Source: Microcystis elabens FACHB-917 (GTDB taxonomy: Bacteria > Cyanobacteriota > Cyanobacteriia > PCC-6307 > Cyanobiaceae). Taken from it: 64,000 bases of DNA. The stretch covers positions 99,494-163,493 of the forward strand of contig NZ_JACJSZ010000005.1 in the NCBI RefSeq assembly GCF_014698445.1, in the 5' to 3' direction. The number at the start of each line of letters is the position of its first letter. Position 1 is the first letter of the stretch. A program made the translations under genes and the position numbers. The notes below the pieces were generated by a model that made no database searches, was not told the origin of the DNA, and saw only the letters and a list, made by a program, of their open reading frames with translations. Shown one piece after another: positions 44,970-56,470 of the stretch.

Positions 44970-46238
44970 ATGGCGGTTCTCAGCCCCCGGCGCGGTGGGT
45001 TTGCCGCCAAGGGGGCGAAGCGGCGCGGCCCCGGCTTCGATCCCATCCTCTGGGGCATCCCCATCGCCTTGACGCTGCTGGCGGGGGCCCTGATCGCCAG
45101 CACCCAGCGCCAGCAGGCCACCACCGACTGGTATCAGCACTGGATCACCGCAGCGGTGGGCCTGGCGATCGCCGTACTGCTGGCCCGCGTGCCCCTGGAG
45201 CGCATCGCCCAGTTCCAGTGGCCGATCTACATCCTTATGGTGGTCAGCCTGATCGCGGTGCGGATCATCGGCGTCAGCGCCCTCGGGGCCCAGAGCTGGA
45301 TCAACATCGGCGGCTTCTACGTGCAGCCGTCGGAGTTCGCCAAGGTGGCGGCGATCCTGCTGCTGGCGGGGGTGCTCTCGAAGTACCCGGTGGAGCGGCC
45401 GATCGACCTGCTGCGACCGGCGGCCATGATCAGCCTCCCGTGGCTGCTGGTGTTCGTGCAGCCCGATCTGGGCACCTCGCTGGTGTTCGGGGCGGTGCTG
45501 CTGGTGATGCTGTTCTGGGCGGGCATGCCCGCCTCCTGGCTGCTGCTGCTGCTCTCGCCCCTGTTCACGGCGATCATGGCCGGCACCCTGCCCTGGCTGC
45601 TGCTGGTCTGGATCCCGCTGATGGGCTGGGTGGCCTGGCGTTCCCTGCCCTGGAAGGCGGTGGGGCTCTCCCTGGTGCTGGCCGTCCAGGGGCTGTTCGC
45701 CGCGGGGACGCCCTGGCTGTGGGAGCACGGACTGCGCCCGCACCAGCGGGCCCGGCTCACCCTGTTCCTCGATCCGGCCCAGGATCCCCTCGGGGGCGGC
45801 TACCACCTGCTTCAGAGCACGGTGGGCATCGGATCCGGGCAGCTCTGGGGCACCGGCCTGATGAACGGCTCCCTCACCAAGCTGCGCTTCATCCCCGAGC
45901 AGCACACCGATTTCATCTTCAGTGCCCTGGGGGAGGAGACGGGCTTCATCGGCTCGATGCTGGTGGTGGTGGGCTTCGTGGTGCTCATCTGGCGCCTGCT
46001 GCAGATCGCCGGCCGGGCCGCCAGCGACTACGAATCCCTCGTGGTGGTGGGCATCGGCGCCATGCTGATGTTCCAGGTGGTGGTGAACATCAACATGACC
46101 ATCGGCCTGGGACCGATCACCGGCATCCCTCTGCCCTTCCTGAGCTACGGCCGCTCGGCCATGCTCGTCAACTGCATCAGCCTCGGGCTCTGCGCCTCCG
46201 TGGCCCGGCGCAGCCGCAGCCTGCGGCGATGGTGGTGA
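44970..46238 (+). CDS. rodA: Rod-shape peptidoglycan polymerase RodA (SEDS family)
   Basis: A 422-residue SEDS glycosyltransferase with about ten helices: [60 protein letters not shown] and [20 protein letters not shown]. The invariant SEDS residues ([24 protein letters not shown]) are all present. It works with a class B PBP in elongation. Four bases after mrp; its last 10 bases overlap the histidine kinase gene. Confidence 0.93.
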   Translation: MAVLSPRRGGFAAKGAKRRGPGFDPILWGIPIALTLLAGALIASTQRQQATTDWYQHWITAAVGLAIAVLLARVPLERIAQFQWPIYILMVVSLIAVRIIGVSALGAQSWINIGGFYVQPSEFAKVAAILLLAGVLSKYPVERPIDLLRPAAMISLPWLLVFVQPDLGTSLVFGAVLLVMLFWAGMPASWLLLLLSPLFTAIMAGTLPWLLLVWIPLMGWVAWRSLPWKAVGLSLVLAVQGLFAAGTPWLWEHGLRPHQRARLTLFLDPAQDPLGGGYHLLQSTVGIGSGQLWGTGLMNGSLTKLRFIPEQHTDFIFSALGEETGFIGSMLVVVGFVVLIWRLLQIAGRAASDYESLVVVGIGAMLMFQVVVNINMTIGLGPITGIPLPFLSYGRSAMLVNCISLGLCASVARRSRSLRRWW

Positions 46239-47647
46239 GCCTGGGGGACCTGCGTAGCCTGCTGGCAGCCGGTGTCCCGGCCGGGCGGGTGGACGAGGAC
46301 AGCGTGCGGCGCCAGTGGTGGGCCGCCCTGGCCACGCTGCAGGCCGACCTGCTCGGCGCCGCTCCTCCCCAGCCGGGGGTGTGGCTGGCGGCCCCCCTGC
46401 CGGCCCTCTACGAACCCTCGCTGCTGGAGTGGCTCGACGGCTGGGTCTGGACGCCCGCCGAGGTGGGCAACCTGATGCCCCCGGGGCTGCCGCTGCTGCC
46501 GGGGATGGCGCCGCTGCCGCCCCCCCCCGGCACGCCCCCCGGGGGAAGGGCCGGTCGGCCGGGGGGCTTCCAGCGCCTCACCCTGCGCGAGGAGGACGGC
46601 ACCGATCCGCTGCTGGTGCTGATCACGCCGGCGGTTCAGGTGGCCCTGGCCCTCGACGGCCCCCCCCAGGAGCGCCGGCTGGTGGCGCGTTTCGACGCGC
46701 CGGTCCTGTCGGCCGCCCTGGAACTGCTCGATCGCCGCCTGGCCCAGGACGATCCGGTCGCGGGCCTGGGGCTGCGCCGCCGCCTGCAGCTGCTGGGCCC
46801 GCTCGGCAACGATCCCGACCTGGGCAGCCGCTTCTGGCCCCTGCTGGCCCAGCGCCTGGCCTCCATGGCCCCCAGCGTCACCCTGCAGCCACTCGTGCAC
46901 GGGGAGAAGCGCAGCGAGGGCAGCGATGCCGGCAGAAGCGACGCCGTGAGCGGCGAACTGGCCCTGCTCGAGGCCCTCACCCATGAGGTGCGCACCCCGC
47001 TGGCGACGATCCGCACCCTGATCCGCTCCCTCCTGCGGCGCACCGACCTGCCGGCGGTGGTGCGCCAGCGGCTCGAGCAGATCGACGGGGAGTGCAGCGA
47101 ACAGATCGACCGCTTCGGGCTCATCTTCCTGGCGGCGGAACTGCAGCGCCAGCCGGGCAGTGGCCAGCCCCTGAGCGACAGCGAACTGGCCCGCACGGAC
47201 CTCAGCCGGCTGCTTCACCAGCTGGAGGAACTCTGGCAACGTCAGCTGGGCCGCCGGGACCTGCGGCTGGTGCTCGAGATCGCCGCCGACCTGCCGCCGG
47301 TGATGAGCGATCCCACCCGGCTCGAGACCATGCTCGGCGGTCTGATGGACCGGTTCAGCCGCAGCCTGCCCAGCGGCAGCGAAGTGCGGCTGCGGCTGCT
47401 GCCGGCTGGCTCGCGACTGAAGCTCCAGCTCAGCAGCGACGACCCGGAGAGCCGCGAGGCCGATGGGCTGGCGGCCGCCGTGCCGATGCCGGTGGGTCCG
47501 GTGCTGAGCTGGAACCCGGAGACCGGCAGCCTGCAGCTCAGCCGCCAGGCCACCCAGAGGCTCTTCCACCGCCTGGGGGGACGGCTCACCGAACGGGGCG
47601 GCAGCAACCTCACCGTGTTCTTCCCGGCCGCCGAGCGCGGCGGCTGA
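46229..47647 (+). CDS. Histidine-kinase-like protein with degenerate ATPase domain
   Basis: A 472-residue soluble protein. Residues 1-230 form a GAF-like sensory region without a clear family; the H-box is LALLEALTHEVRTPLATIRT with the phosphoacceptor His at about 252; a DHp helix pair follows. The HATPase region (PPVMSDPTRLETMLGGLMDR, LKLQLSSDDPESREADGLAA, RRLGGRLTERGGSNLTVFFP-like end) lacks a recognisable N-box Asn and DxGxG, so ATP binding is doubtful. Overlap with rodA suggests coupled expression. Confidence 0.78.
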   Translation: MVVSLGDLRSLLAAGVPAGRVDEDSVRRQWWAALATLQADLLGAAPPQPGVWLAAPLPALYEPSLLEWLDGWVWTPAEVGNLMPPGLPLLPGMAPLPPPPGTPPGGRAGRPGGFQRLTLREEDGTDPLLVLITPAVQVALALDGPPQERRLVARFDAPVLSAALELLDRRLAQDDPVAGLGLRRRLQLLGPLGNDPDLGSRFWPLLAQRLASMAPSVTLQPLVHGEKRSEGSDAGRSDAVSGELALLEALTHEVRTPLATIRTLIRSLLRRTDLPAVVRQRLEQIDGECSEQIDRFGLIFLAAELQRQPGSGQPLSDSELARTDLSRLLHQLEELWQRQLGRRDLRLVLEIAADLPPVMSDPTRLETMLGGLMDRFSRSLPSGSEVRLRLLPAGSRLKLQLSSDDPESREADGLAAAVPMPVGPVLSWNPETGSLQLSRQATQRLFHRLGGRLTERGGSNLTVFFPAAERGG

Positions 47648-47750
47648 AGCGTCTGGCGGCGGGTTTGTTGACGGGTGTGAAGAGTCCGCCGGGGGCGTCC
47701 GGAAGCCCAAAAACACGGTGCTAGTTTCCGCCTGAAACGGTCTGCGAGCC

Positions 47751-48182
47751 ATGCCTGATACGGCCCTCCACGGTCAACTTCCGAAGTCCATCGGCAGCAC
47801 CGGTGGCCTGCTCAACTCGGCGGAGACCGAGGAGAAGTACGCCATCACCTGGAGCAGCACCAAGGCCCAGGCCTTCGAGCTCCCCACCGGCGGCGCCGCT
47901 GAGATGCATGAAGGCGACAACCTGATGTACTTCGCCCGCAAGGAGCAGTGCCTGGCCCTGGGCACCCAGCTGCGCACCAAGTTCAAGCCCCGTATCGAGG
48001 ACTACAAGATCTACCGGATCTACCCCGGCGGCGACACCGAATTCCTGCATCCCAAGGACGGCGTCTTCCCCGAAAAGGTCAACGAAGGTCGTCCCATGGT
48101 GGGCCACACCCCCCGCAGCATCGGCGCCAACCCCAACCCCGCCAGCCTCAAGTTCAGCGGCAAGGCCACCCACGAGGCCTGA
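47751..48182 (+). CDS. psaD: Photosystem I subunit II
   Basis: PsaD is the stromal PSI subunit that docks ferredoxin. The 143-residue protein has the conserved core: [60 protein letters not shown] and [15 protein letters not shown]. It has its own 5' gap and a strong terminator, so it is a single-gene unit. Confidence 0.98.
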   Translation: MPDTALHGQLPKSIGSTGGLLNSAETEEKYAITWSSTKAQAFELPTGGAAEMHEGDNLMYFARKEQCLALGTQLRTKFKPRIEDYKIYRIYPGGDTEFLHPKDGVFPEKVNEGRPMVGHTPRSIGANPNPASLKFSGKATHEA

Positions 48183-48208
48183 GCCCGACCGGCCAGCACC
48201 TATAACGG

Positions 48209-48233
48209 CGGGGCCGGCAGCCCCGTTTTTTTT
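48209..48233 (+). terminator. Rho-independent terminator of psaD
   Basis: Stem CGGGGC (48209-48214) with GCCCCG (48220-48225), loop CGGCA, then eight T residues. It ends 17 bases before the trpE start. Confidence 0.92.
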
Positions 48234-48250
48234 GCCTGCCTGACGCCGTG

Positions 48251-49816
48251 ATGCCCGGTTCTGATCGCAGCGCCTTCCTCTCCCGCATCGCCGCTGGGGA
48301 GGCGGGTGCCGACGCGGCCGTCAATCTCCTGCCCCTCTGGAAGCGCTGGCCCGCCGATCTGGAGACCCCACTGACCACCTGGCTGAAGGTTGGGGCGGGC
48401 GGCAGCCATGGCGTGCTGCTGGAATCGGTGGAGGGTGGCGAGCAGCTGGGCCGCTGGAGCTTCGTCGTCACCGACCCGCTGTGGACGCTCACCTGCCGCG
48501 GCGACCGGGGCGAGCGGCGCTGGCGCGACGGCCGCCGCGAACCGCTCCAGGGCAACCCCTTCACCCTGCTGCGGGAGGCGCTGGCTCCCCTGCGCCCCGG
48601 CCCGGTGGAGGGTCTGCCGACCGTGGCCCAGCTGTTCGGCTTCTGGGGCTACGAGCTGATCCGCTGGATCGAGCCCAGCGTGCCCGTCCACGAGGTGCCG
48701 GAGGGCGCCCCGCCGGACGGCTGCTGGATGCTGGCCGACAGCCTGCTGGTGTTCGACCAGGTGAAGCGCCAGATCACGGCAGTGGCCTACGTGGATCTCT
48801 CCGCGGGGGCCGATCCCGGTGAGGCCTACGACCGGGCGGCGGCCCGCATCGAGGCCCTCGAGGCCCGCATGCACGGTCCGCTGCCGACGCAGGTGAAGCC
48901 GCTGGCGTGGCACGAGGCCAGCGGCACCGAGCTGGCCACCCGCAGCAACCGGGACCCGGACGAGTTCCAGGGGGCCGTGGCGGCGGCAGCTGAGCACATC
49001 GCCGCCGGCGACGTGTTCCAGCTGGTGCTGAGCCAGCGGTTCGAGGCCAGGGTGACCCACGACCCCTTCGATCTCTACCGCAGCCTGCGGATGGTCAACC
49101 CCTCGCCCTACATGGCGTTCTTCAACTTCGGCGACTGGCACCTGATCGGCTCCAGTCCCGAGGTGATGGTCAAGGCGGAACCCTGCGCCGACGGGGTGAA
49201 GGCCTCCCTGCGGCCCATCGCCGGCACCCGTCCGAGGGGCGCCGATGACGCCGGGGATGCTGCCCTGGCCGAGGAGCTGCTGGCCGATCCGAAGGAGCGG
49301 GCGGAGCACGTGATGCTGGTCGACCTGGGCCGCAACGACCTGGGCCGGGTCTGCCGGGCCGGCTCCGTGCGGGTCAGCGAACTGATGGTGATCGAGAAGT
49401 ACTCCCATGTGATGCACATCGTCAGCGAGGTGGAGGGGCTGCTGACCGAGGATCACGACATCTGGGATCTGCTGATGGCTTCCTTCCCGGCGGGCACCGT
49501 GAGCGGAGCTCCCAAGATCCGCGCCATGCAGCTGATCCATGCCCTCGAGCCGGAGGCCCGCGGGCCCTACTCGGGTGTCTACGGGGCGGTGGATCTGGCC
49601 GGAGCGCTCAACACGGCCATCACCATCCGCACCATGGTGGTGCTCCCCCACCCCGAGGGCGGCTGGCGGGTTCAGGTGCAGGCCGGCGCCGGGATCGTGG
49701 CCGACTCCCGGCCGGAGGCGGAGGAGCAGGAGACCCGCAACAAGGCGCGCGGCATGCTCAAGGCCCTCGCCTGCCTGGAGCCCCTCCCGGGCGAAGGGGC
49801 CGACGCGACGCCATGA
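48251..49816 (+). CDS. trpE: Anthranilate synthase component I
   Basis: TrpE converts chorismate to anthranilate with ammonia from TrpG. The 521-residue product has AAAEHIAAGDVFQLVLSQRF, GSSPEVMVKAE, LRPIAGTRPRGADDAGD, VMLVDLGRNDLGRVC, ASFPAGTVSGAPKIRAMQLI and VQAGAGIVADSRPEAEEQET. The Trp-feedback element LLESVEGGEQLGRWSFV is retained. ATG 48251 or GTG 48248. It overlaps gshA by four bases. Confidence 0.96.
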   Translation: MPGSDRSAFLSRIAAGEAGADAAVNLLPLWKRWPADLETPLTTWLKVGAGGSHGVLLESVEGGEQLGRWSFVVTDPLWTLTCRGDRGERRWRDGRREPLQGNPFTLLREALAPLRPGPVEGLPTVAQLFGFWGYELIRWIEPSVPVHEVPEGAPPDGCWMLADSLLVFDQVKRQITAVAYVDLSAGADPGEAYDRAAARIEALEARMHGPLPTQVKPLAWHEASGTELATRSNRDPDEFQGAVAAAAEHIAAGDVFQLVLSQRFEARVTHDPFDLYRSLRMVNPSPYMAFFNFGDWHLIGSSPEVMVKAEPCADGVKASLRPIAGTRPRGADDAGDAALAEELLADPKERAEHVMLVDLGRNDLGRVCRAGSVRVSELMVIEKYSHVMHIVSEVEGLLTEDHDIWDLLMASFPAGTVSGAPKIRAMQLIHALEPEARGPYSGVYGAVDLAGALNTAITIRTMVVLPHPEGGWRVQVQAGAGIVADSRPEAEEQETRNKARGMLKALACLEPLPGEGADATP

Positions 49817-50976
49817 GCGCCCCCCTGCTGCTGAAGGGCTTCGAAGTGGAGATGTACACCGGCCGGTCCGACGGCACGGTGGTCGGCTGCTCCGCCGAAG
49901 CGGCCGCCGAACTGGCGGGGTTCATGACCGAACCGGACCACCGCAACCTCGAGTACGTCACCCCGCCCGAGGCGCAATACATCAACCAGCTGGAGCTGCT
50001 GCTGGAACCGCGCCGTCGCCTGCGCCGCTGGCTCCAGCCCCGCCGGCTCACCCTGCTGCCGGGCAGCACCCTGAGCCTGGGGGACAGCCGCCGCTTCGAG
50101 CGCTCCGACCCCGATAACCCCTACCACGCCTACATCGAGGCCACCTACGGCACCCGGGTGGTGACCGCCAGCGTCCACATCAACCTGGGCGTGACGGAGA
50201 TGGAGGCCCTGTTCACCGGCCTGCGGCTGCTGCGCTGCGAAGCCTCCCTGCTGCTCGCCGTCAGCGCCAGCTCCCCCTTTCTCGACGGGGAGATCACCGG
50301 GGCCCATTCCCAGCGCTGGCTGCAGTTCCCGATCACACCGCCCCTGGTGCCCCTGTTCCGGAACCATGGCCATTACATCGCCTGGATGGAGGAGCAGCTG
50401 GCCGCCGGGGCGATGCGCAACGTCCGCCACCTCTGGACGTCGGTGCGGCCCAACGGGGACGACCGGCCCCATGGCCTGAACCGTCTGGAGATCCGCATCT
50501 GCGACCTGATCGACGATCCGCTGCTGCTGCTGGCAGTCACCGCCTTCACCGAACTTCGCCTGCAGCAACTGCTGCAGGATCCCGGCGGCCAGGATCCGCT
50601 GGCCGCCAGCCGGTTCGGGGCCGCAGATCTGGAGGCCCTCGCCGACGCCAACGACCGGGCGGCGGCCCGCTCCAGCCTTGAGGCCCGGCTGGTGCACTGG
50701 CGCACCGGCGAGACGGTGGAGGCCCGCGCCTGGATCGCCGCCGAACTGGCGGCGATGGCACCGCTGGCGGCCGAGCTGGGGCTGACCCGCTGGCTGGCGC
50801 CCCTTCACGATCTGCTGGCCGGCGGCAACCAGGCGATGCGATGGCTGGCCCGCCACGGGCGCGGGGAAAGCATCGGTGCCATCATCGGCAGCGAGGCCGT
50901 GGCTCTCGAACGGCGGGAGAGGGCCCTGGACGCATGGCTGGCGACAGAAGCAGCCCAGGTTCCTGGAGGATCATGA
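49813..50976 (+). CDS. gshA: Glutamate-cysteine ligase (cyanobacterial type)
   Basis: First step of glutathione synthesis. The 387-residue protein fits the cyanobacterial GCS2-like family: [80 protein letters not shown] and [24 protein letters not shown] overlaps join it to both trpE and ppc, so the three genes are one coupled unit. Confidence 0.9.
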   Translation: MSAPLLLKGFEVEMYTGRSDGTVVGCSAEAAAELAGFMTEPDHRNLEYVTPPEAQYINQLELLLEPRRRLRRWLQPRRLTLLPGSTLSLGDSRRFERSDPDNPYHAYIEATYGTRVVTASVHINLGVTEMEALFTGLRLLRCEASLLLAVSASSPFLDGEITGAHSQRWLQFPITPPLVPLFRNHGHYIAWMEEQLAAGAMRNVRHLWTSVRPNGDDRPHGLNRLEIRICDLIDDPLLLLAVTAFTELRLQQLLQDPGGQDPLAASRFGAADLEALADANDRAAARSSLEARLVHWRTGETVEARAWIAAELAAMAPLAAELGLTRWLAPLHDLLAGGNQAMRWLARHGRGESIGAIIGSEAVALERRERALDAWLATEAAQVPGGS

Positions 50977-53900
50977 ACAACACCCCCGCGCCCACCGCCC
51001 CCATGCGGCTACTCCTGACCGAGCCCTCGGTCGTTCCCGCCGAGGCCTCGCCCGGGGTGATCCGACTGCTCACCGAGCGGCTTGAGCTGGTCGAGGATCT
51101 CTGGCAGACGGTGCTGCGCAGTGAATGTCCCCCCGAGCAGGTGGAGCGGCTGCTGAAACTCAAGGAACTGAGTGGTCCGCTGGCGCCGGGCCTCGACCCG
51201 GAGGCCCCCTCCGCCGTCGACACCGACGGCATCGTGGCCCTGATCAAGGCCATGGACCTGGCCGAGGGGATCGCCGCGGCCAGGGCCTTCTCCCTCTACT
51301 TCCAGCTGGTCAACATCCTCGAGCAGCACATCGAGGAGGACAGCTACCTCGAGAGCATCAAGCGGGCCCCCGCCCCCGCCAGCAACGACCCCTTCCTGCC
51401 CCCCCTGGCCAGCCAGAGCGACCCGGCCACCTTCCGCCAGCTGTTCGAGCGCCTGCGGGCCCTGAACGTGCCGCCGGGCCAGCTGGAGGGCCTGCTGCGG
51501 GAGCTCGACATCCGGCTGGTGTTCACGGCCCACCCCACCGAGATCGTGCGCCACACCGTGCGCCACAAGCAGCGGCGGGTGGCGGCCCTGATCCAGAAGC
51601 TGCAGGTGAACGGCCAGGGCAACCCGGACGACAATGACCGGCTGCGCCAGCAGCTGGAGGAGGAGATCCGGCTGTGGTGGCGCACCGACGAGCTGCACCA
51701 GTTCAAGCCGTCGGTGATCGATGAGGTCGACTACGCCCTCCACTATTTCCAGCAGGTGCTCTTCGACGCCCTGCCCCAGCTGCGCCAGCGCATCCGCGCC
51801 GCCCTGGCGGCCAGCTACCCCGACGTCCAGCCCCCCCGGGACGCCTTCTGCACCTTCGGCTCCTGGGTGGGATCCGACCGGGACGGCAACCCCTCGGTGA
51901 CCCCGGACGTGACCTGGCGCACCGCCTGCTTCCAGCGGCAGCTGATGCTGGCCCGCTACATCCAGTCGGTGTCGGTCCTGCGCGATCAGCTCAGCATCTC
52001 GATGCAGTGGAGCCAGGTGAGCTCAGCCCTGCTGGAATCCCTGGAGATGGACCGGCTGCGCTTCCCGGAGATCTACGAGGAGCGCGCCGCCCGCTACCGG
52101 CTCGAGCCCTACCGTCTGAAGCTGAGCTACACCCTCGAGCGGCTGCGCCTCACCCAGCAGCGCAACCAGCAGCTGGCGGAGGCGGGCTGGGAATCCCCCT
52201 GTGATGGCTCCTCCGGTTACGAGGCCGGACTGAGCAGCCTGATGGAGCCGGCCCCCCCGCAGGAACTGCACTACGCCTCAGTGGAGGAGTTCCGCACCGA
52301 CCTGGAGCTGATCAAGGAGAGCCTCGATGCCACCGGCCTGAGCTGCGAAGCCCTGCAGGACCTGCTCAGCCAGGTGCACATCTTCGCCTTCTCCCTGGCC
52401 AGCCTCGACATCCGCCAGGAGAGCACCCGCCACAGCGACGCCATCGACGAGCTCAGCCGCTATCTGCTGCTGCCGGTGCCCTACGGCGAGATGGACGAGG
52501 AGCAGCGCGTCGAGTGGCTGCTGAGCGAACTCAAGACCCGCCGCCCCCTGCTGCCGCCGGCGGCCCGCTGGAGCGCCCCCACCGCCGAGACCTTCGCCGT
52601 GTTCCGGATGCTGCAGCGGCTGCAGCAGGAGTTCGGCCGGCGCATCTGCCGCACCTACGTGATCTCGATGAGTCACACGGTGTCGGACCTGCTGGAGGTG
52701 GTGCTGCTGGCCAAGGAGGCGGGGCTGGTGGATCCGATGGCCCAGAAGTCGGCCCTGCTGGTGATTCCCCTGTTCGAAACCGTGGAGGACCTGCAGGGGG
52801 CGCCGGCGGTGATGGGCCGGCTGTTCGCCGATCCCTTCTACCGCCAGCTGCTGATCAGCAACAGCGATGGCGAGCAGCCCCTTCAGGAGGTGATGCTGGG
52901 CTACTCCGACAGCAACAAGGATTCCGGTTTTCTCTCCAGCAACTGGGAGATCCACCGGGCCCAGATTGCCTTGCAGTCGCTGGCCGATGCCCACGACGTC
53001 GCCCTGCGCATCTTCCACGGCCGCGGCGGCTCGGTGGGCCGGGGCGGCGGTCCCGCTTACCAGGCGATCCTGGCCCAGCCCAGCGGCACCCTGAAGGGGC
53101 GCATCAAGATCACCGAGCAGGGGGAGGTGCTGGCCTCCAAGTACTCCCTGCCGGAACTGGCCCTGTACAACCTGGAGACGGTCACCACCGCCGTGCTCCA
53201 GAACAGCATGGTCAGCACCCCGGTGGACGCCACCCCCGCCTGGAACGTGCTGATGGAGCGGCTCGCGGCCCGCTCCCGCGACCACTACCGCGCCCTGGTG
53301 CACAACAACCCCGACCTGGTGGGCTTCTTCCAGCAGGTGACGCCGATCGAGGAGATCAGCAAGCTGCAGATCTCCAGCCGGCCGGCACGGCGCAAGAGCG
53401 GCGCCAAGGACCTCTCCAGCCTGCGGGCCATCCCCTGGGTGTTCGGCTGGACCCAGAGCCGCTTCCTCCTGCCCAGCTGGTACGGGGTGGGTACGGCCCT
53501 GCAGGCCGAGCTCGATGCCGACGGCGAACAGATGGAGCTGCTGCAGCTGCTCTACCAGCGCTGGCCGTTCTTCCGCATGCTGATCTCCAAAGTGGAGATG
53601 ACCCTCTCCAAGGTCGACCTGGAGCTGGCGGGCCATTACGTCACGTCCCTGGGACGTCCCCAGAACCGGGAGGTGTTCGGCCAGATCTTCGAGGCGATCG
53701 CCAGCGAGTTCGCCCTCACCCACTCCCTGGTGCTGCGCATCAGCAACCACAGCCGGCTCCTGGACGGCGACCCGGCCCTGCAGCTGTCGGTGGACCTGCG
53801 CAACCGCACGATCATCCCCCTGGGCTACCTGCAGGTGGCCCTGCTGCGCCGGCTGCGGGAGCAGAAACGGCAGCCGCCGATGAGTGAGGGGCCCGGCGAC

Positions 53901-54008
53901 GGGCCGGGAGGCGGCGGCGACGGTCGCACCTACAGCCGCAGCGAGCTGCTGCGGGGCGCCCTGCTCACCATCAACGGCATCGCCGCCGGCATGCGCAACA
54001 CGGGCTGA
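50973..54008 (+). CDS. ppc: Phosphoenolpyruvate carboxylase
   Basis: Anaplerotic enzyme forming oxaloacetate from PEP and bicarbonate. The 1,011-residue protein has [18 protein letters not shown] (catalytic His), [59 protein letters not shown], a conserved [20 protein letters not shown] and the C-terminal MRNTG. ATG 50973 ([10 protein letters not shown]) is used; earlier starts would read through gshA. Confidence 0.97.
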   Translation: MNNTPAPTAPMRLLLTEPSVVPAEASPGVIRLLTERLELVEDLWQTVLRSECPPEQVERLLKLKELSGPLAPGLDPEAPSAVDTDGIVALIKAMDLAEGIAAARAFSLYFQLVNILEQHIEEDSYLESIKRAPAPASNDPFLPPLASQSDPATFRQLFERLRALNVPPGQLEGLLRELDIRLVFTAHPTEIVRHTVRHKQRRVAALIQKLQVNGQGNPDDNDRLRQQLEEEIRLWWRTDELHQFKPSVIDEVDYALHYFQQVLFDALPQLRQRIRAALAASYPDVQPPRDAFCTFGSWVGSDRDGNPSVTPDVTWRTACFQRQLMLARYIQSVSVLRDQLSISMQWSQVSSALLESLEMDRLRFPEIYEERAARYRLEPYRLKLSYTLERLRLTQQRNQQLAEAGWESPCDGSSGYEAGLSSLMEPAPPQELHYASVEEFRTDLELIKESLDATGLSCEALQDLLSQVHIFAFSLASLDIRQESTRHSDAIDELSRYLLLPVPYGEMDEEQRVEWLLSELKTRRPLLPPAARWSAPTAETFAVFRMLQRLQQEFGRRICRTYVISMSHTVSDLLEVVLLAKEAGLVDPMAQKSALLVIPLFETVEDLQGAPAVMGRLFADPFYRQLLISNSDGEQPLQEVMLGYSDSNKDSGFLSSNWEIHRAQIALQSLADAHDVALRIFHGRGGSVGRGGGPAYQAILAQPSGTLKGRIKITEQGEVLASKYSLPELALYNLETVTTAVLQNSMVSTPVDATPAWNVLMERLAARSRDHYRALVHNNPDLVGFFQQVTPIEEISKLQISSRPARRKSGAKDLSSLRAIPWVFGWTQSRFLLPSWYGVGTALQAELDADGEQMELLQLLYQRWPFFRMLISKVEMTLSKVDLELAGHYVTSLGRPQNREVFGQIFEAIASEFALTHSLVLRISNHSRLLDGDPALQLSVDLRNRTIIPLGYLQVALLRRLREQKRQPPMSEGPGDGPGGGGDGRTYSRSELLRGALLTINGIAAGMRNTG

Positions 54009-54024
54009 TTCCCTGGACTCTCTG

Positions 54025-54495
54025 TTGATCCCCTTCCGCAGCCAGCCCCCGACCCCACGCCTGCGGGAGGGCTACGCCCTGCTGCAGCAGCACGACCCCG
54101 ATCCGGCCGACCTCAACCACCTGCTGGTGGCCTGTGGCGATGGGCCCCGCAGCCTGGAGCGCTGGCAGCGGGTGCTGGCGCGCAGCACCTGGCATCTGGT
54201 GGTGCTCAACCCCGGCGGCCGGCTGGTCGGCTTCGTGCGCGCCACCAGTGACCAGGCCCTCAACGCCAACCTCTGGGACCTGGTGGCGGATCCGGCCGAC
54301 CCCTGCCGGGATGAGGTGATCACGGCCCTGGTGCAGGCCGCTTTGGCGCGGCTGCGGCGGGAACTGAGCGGTTGCAGCATCTCCCTGTCCGCTCCACCCG
54401 AAGCCGTGAACGCCCTCACCCGGGCGGGCTTCGTGGTCGATCCCGGCGGCATCCGGGCGATGGGCCTCGACCTGCGGACGAGGGGCGAGGGGTGA
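54025..54495 (+). CDS. GNAT-family N-acetyltransferase
   Basis: A 156-residue GNAT-like protein: LHVV-type strand WHLVVLNPGGRLVGFVRATS, LNANLWDLVADPADPCRDEV, ITALVQAALARLRRELSG and a C-terminal FVVDPGGIRAMGLDL. No ATG is available; TTG 54025 (LIPFRSQPPTPRL) is the likely start, 17 bases after ppc. The acetyl-CoA loop (R-x2-G-x-G/A) is not conserved, so activity is uncertain. The substrate is unknown. Confidence 0.8.
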   Translation: MIPFRSQPPTPRLREGYALLQQHDPDPADLNHLLVACGDGPRSLERWQRVLARSTWHLVVLNPGGRLVGFVRATSDQALNANLWDLVADPADPCRDEVITALVQAALARLRRELSGCSISLSAPPEAVNALTRAGFVVDPGGIRAMGLDLRTRGEG

Positions 54496-54510
54496 GGGGG
54501 ACTGGGCTGA

Positions 54511-54584
54511 CGAGCATGGAGGGACTCGAACCCCCGACATTCAGAACCGGAATCTGACGCTCTATCCAACTGAGCTACATGCCC
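54511..54584 (-). tRNA. tRNA-Arg (CCG)
   Basis: A 74-base cloverleaf: acceptor GGGCATG/CATGCTC (one G-T pair) with discriminator G, D arm GCTC...GAGC, anticodon stem TCAGA/TCTGA with loop TTCCGGT giving CCG, and T arm GGGGG-TTCGAGT-CCCTC-type. CCA is not encoded. Confidence 0.95.
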
Positions 54585-54615
54585 TGCCTCGGTACTTCCG
54601 GCCCCCTGGGGAACC

Positions 54616-55770
54616 TTGACCACCGATGGGCGTACCTTAGCGGCTGACCGCCCCAGAACCATCCGGCTGCACCGCCTGGACCTCCGGCATTTCCGCAACA
54701 TCGACGGCCTGCAGCTGACGCTGGAGGCGCCCCGCCTGCTCGTGATCGGCAGCAACGGCCAGGGCAAGTCAAACCTGCTGGAGGGGGTGGAGCTGCTCAC
54801 CAGCCTGCGGTCCCACCGGTGCAGCGTCGACCGGGATCTGATCGGCCACGGGCACCCCTGGAGCCGGTTGGAGGCCCTCACCGATGGGGCGGACAGCCTG
54901 CGTCTGGAGCTGCGGCGCAGCGGTGGACGCCAGGCGTTCCGCAACGGCAAGCGGCTGGAGCGGCAGCTCGATCTGATCGGCCCTCTGCGCTGCGTTGGCT
55001 TCAGCGCCCTCGACCTCGACCTGGTGCGGGGAGAGCCCGCCCTGCGGCGCCAGTGGCTGGATCGGGTGGTGCTGCAGCTGGAGCCGGTCTACGGAGCACT
55101 GCTGAGCCGCTACGGCCGGCTGCTGCGCCAGCGCAGCCAGCTGCTGCGCCGGGGCCTCGGCGGCGCCGGCGTGCGGCAGGAGTTGCTGGACGCCTTCGAT
55201 GCGCAGATGGCCCTGGTCGGCGCCCGCCTGCACCGCCGCCGCCAGCGGGCGCTCCTGCGCCTGGAGCCGCTGGCGGCGGCCTGGCAGCAGCGCATCGGCG
55301 GGGCCGGTGAACCGCTTCGGCTCGATTACGTCAGCGGAACAGCGCTTGTCGAAGCCAGCGACGCGGAGGGTCCCTGGCGGCAGGCCCTCGAGGAGCAACT
55401 GCGTCAGCAGCGGCCCCAGGAGGAGCGGCTCGGCCAGTGCCAGGTGGGACCGCACCGGGACGAAGTGGCACTTCTGATCGGCGGCCAGGCCGCCCGGCGC
55501 TACGGCTCCGCCGGCCAGCAGCGCACCCTGGTGCTCGCCCTCAAGCTGGGGGAACTGGAGCTGGTGGGGCAGGTGGTGGGTCAACCGCCGCTGCTGCTGC
55601 TCGACGATGTGCTGGCCGAACTCGACCCGGGGCGCCAGCAGCTGCTGCTGGAGGCGGTGGGGGAGGGCCACCAGTGCCTGGTGAGCGCCACCCACCTGGA
55701 GGCCTTCAGCCCTGGCTGGCGGGCCCGCAGCCAGGTGGTGGAACTGCGCGGCGGAGCGCTGCTGGCCTGA
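54616..55770 (+). CDS. recF: DNA replication and repair protein RecF
   Basis: RecF is an SMC-like ATPase that helps load RecA at gaps. The 384-residue product has the N-terminal [20 protein letters not shown], Walker [16 protein letters not shown], signature [20 protein letters not shown] and Walker [21 protein letters not shown]. The start is TTG 54616 ([13 protein letters not shown]); no ATG is near. Confidence 0.94.
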   Translation: MTTDGRTLAADRPRTIRLHRLDLRHFRNIDGLQLTLEAPRLLVIGSNGQGKSNLLEGVELLTSLRSHRCSVDRDLIGHGHPWSRLEALTDGADSLRLELRRSGGRQAFRNGKRLERQLDLIGPLRCVGFSALDLDLVRGEPALRRQWLDRVVLQLEPVYGALLSRYGRLLRQRSQLLRRGLGGAGVRQELLDAFDAQMALVGARLHRRRQRALLRLEPLAAAWQQRIGGAGEPLRLDYVSGTALVEASDAEGPWRQALEEQLRQQRPQEERLGQCQVGPHRDEVALLIGGQAARRYGSAGQQRTLVLALKLGELELVGQVVGQPPLLLLDDVLAELDPGRQQLLLEAVGEGHQCLVSATHLEAFSPGWRARSQVVELRGGALLA

Positions 55771-55858
55771 GGCCCGAACCCCCTGCTGCCGCAGGCAGCC
55801 TGGCGAACCTCGGTTCCGAGCTCCGGCGCGTAAGGTGAATCCCGTTTGACAGGATTCG

Positions 55859-56353
55859 ATGAACCAGCGCCTCTCCAGCCTGCATCCCAACCCGGGATGG
55901 AAGCCAGCCGCCTCCCCCGCCCACCCGATTGCACAGCCCGTCTCCACCCCAGGCGACACCACCGACGCAGTAGGGAAACACTGCATCCTCGAGCTCTACG
56001 ACTGCGACTGCGCACGGCTCGACGACGAAGCTTTCCTCAGGGACACCATCACGACAGCAGCCAGACGTGCCGGTGCCACCCTGCTCAATCTCATCACCCA
56101 CCGCTTCGAACCCCAGGGCGTCACGGGCCTGGCCTTGCTGGCGGAATCCCACATCTCCATTCACACCTGGCCCGAATCGGGCTACGCGGCCGTCGATGTG
56201 TTCACCTGCGGTGACCACACCATGCCGGAACGGGCCTGCCAGGTGCTGTGGGAGGAGCTCGGGGCCGGCCGCCACAAGCTGACCAGCTTCCGCCGCGAGA
56301 CGCCGGAGGCTCTGGCCGACAGCCTCAGGGAACCCTTTCTCGCCAGCGCCTGA
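55859..56353 (+). CDS. speD: S-adenosylmethionine decarboxylase proenzyme
   Basis: SpeD decarboxylates SAM for spermidine synthesis. It self-cleaves at Glu96-Ser97 in [20 protein letters not shown], making the pyruvoyl group from Ser97. Further motifs are [12 protein letters not shown] and [18 protein letters not shown]. It is 164 residues, with about 35 extra N-terminal residues typical of picocyanobacterial SpeD. Confidence 0.95.
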   Translation: MNQRLSSLHPNPGWKPAASPAHPIAQPVSTPGDTTDAVGKHCILELYDCDCARLDDEAFLRDTITTAARRAGATLLNLITHRFEPQGVTGLALLAESHISIHTWPESGYAAVDVFTCGDHTMPERACQVLWEELGAGRHKLTSFRRETPEALADSLREPFLASA

Positions 56354-56470
56354 AGGTCGCCGCGTCGCTCTCCGCCGCCGGGGATGCGTTCTCCGGCAGC
56401 GTCCTGTCGCGCCGCAAAGGAAGCCCCTGGCGGCACCCGAGGACATTGGCGGCGCCGGTGGTGACGCCGT

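Noticed and set aside
42689..45124. An 811-codon minus-strand frame running through hemF and opposite mrp
   Set aside because: Only the hemF part (to 43714) shows conservation; the upstream extension is antisense to the mrp P-loop gene and has no homology.
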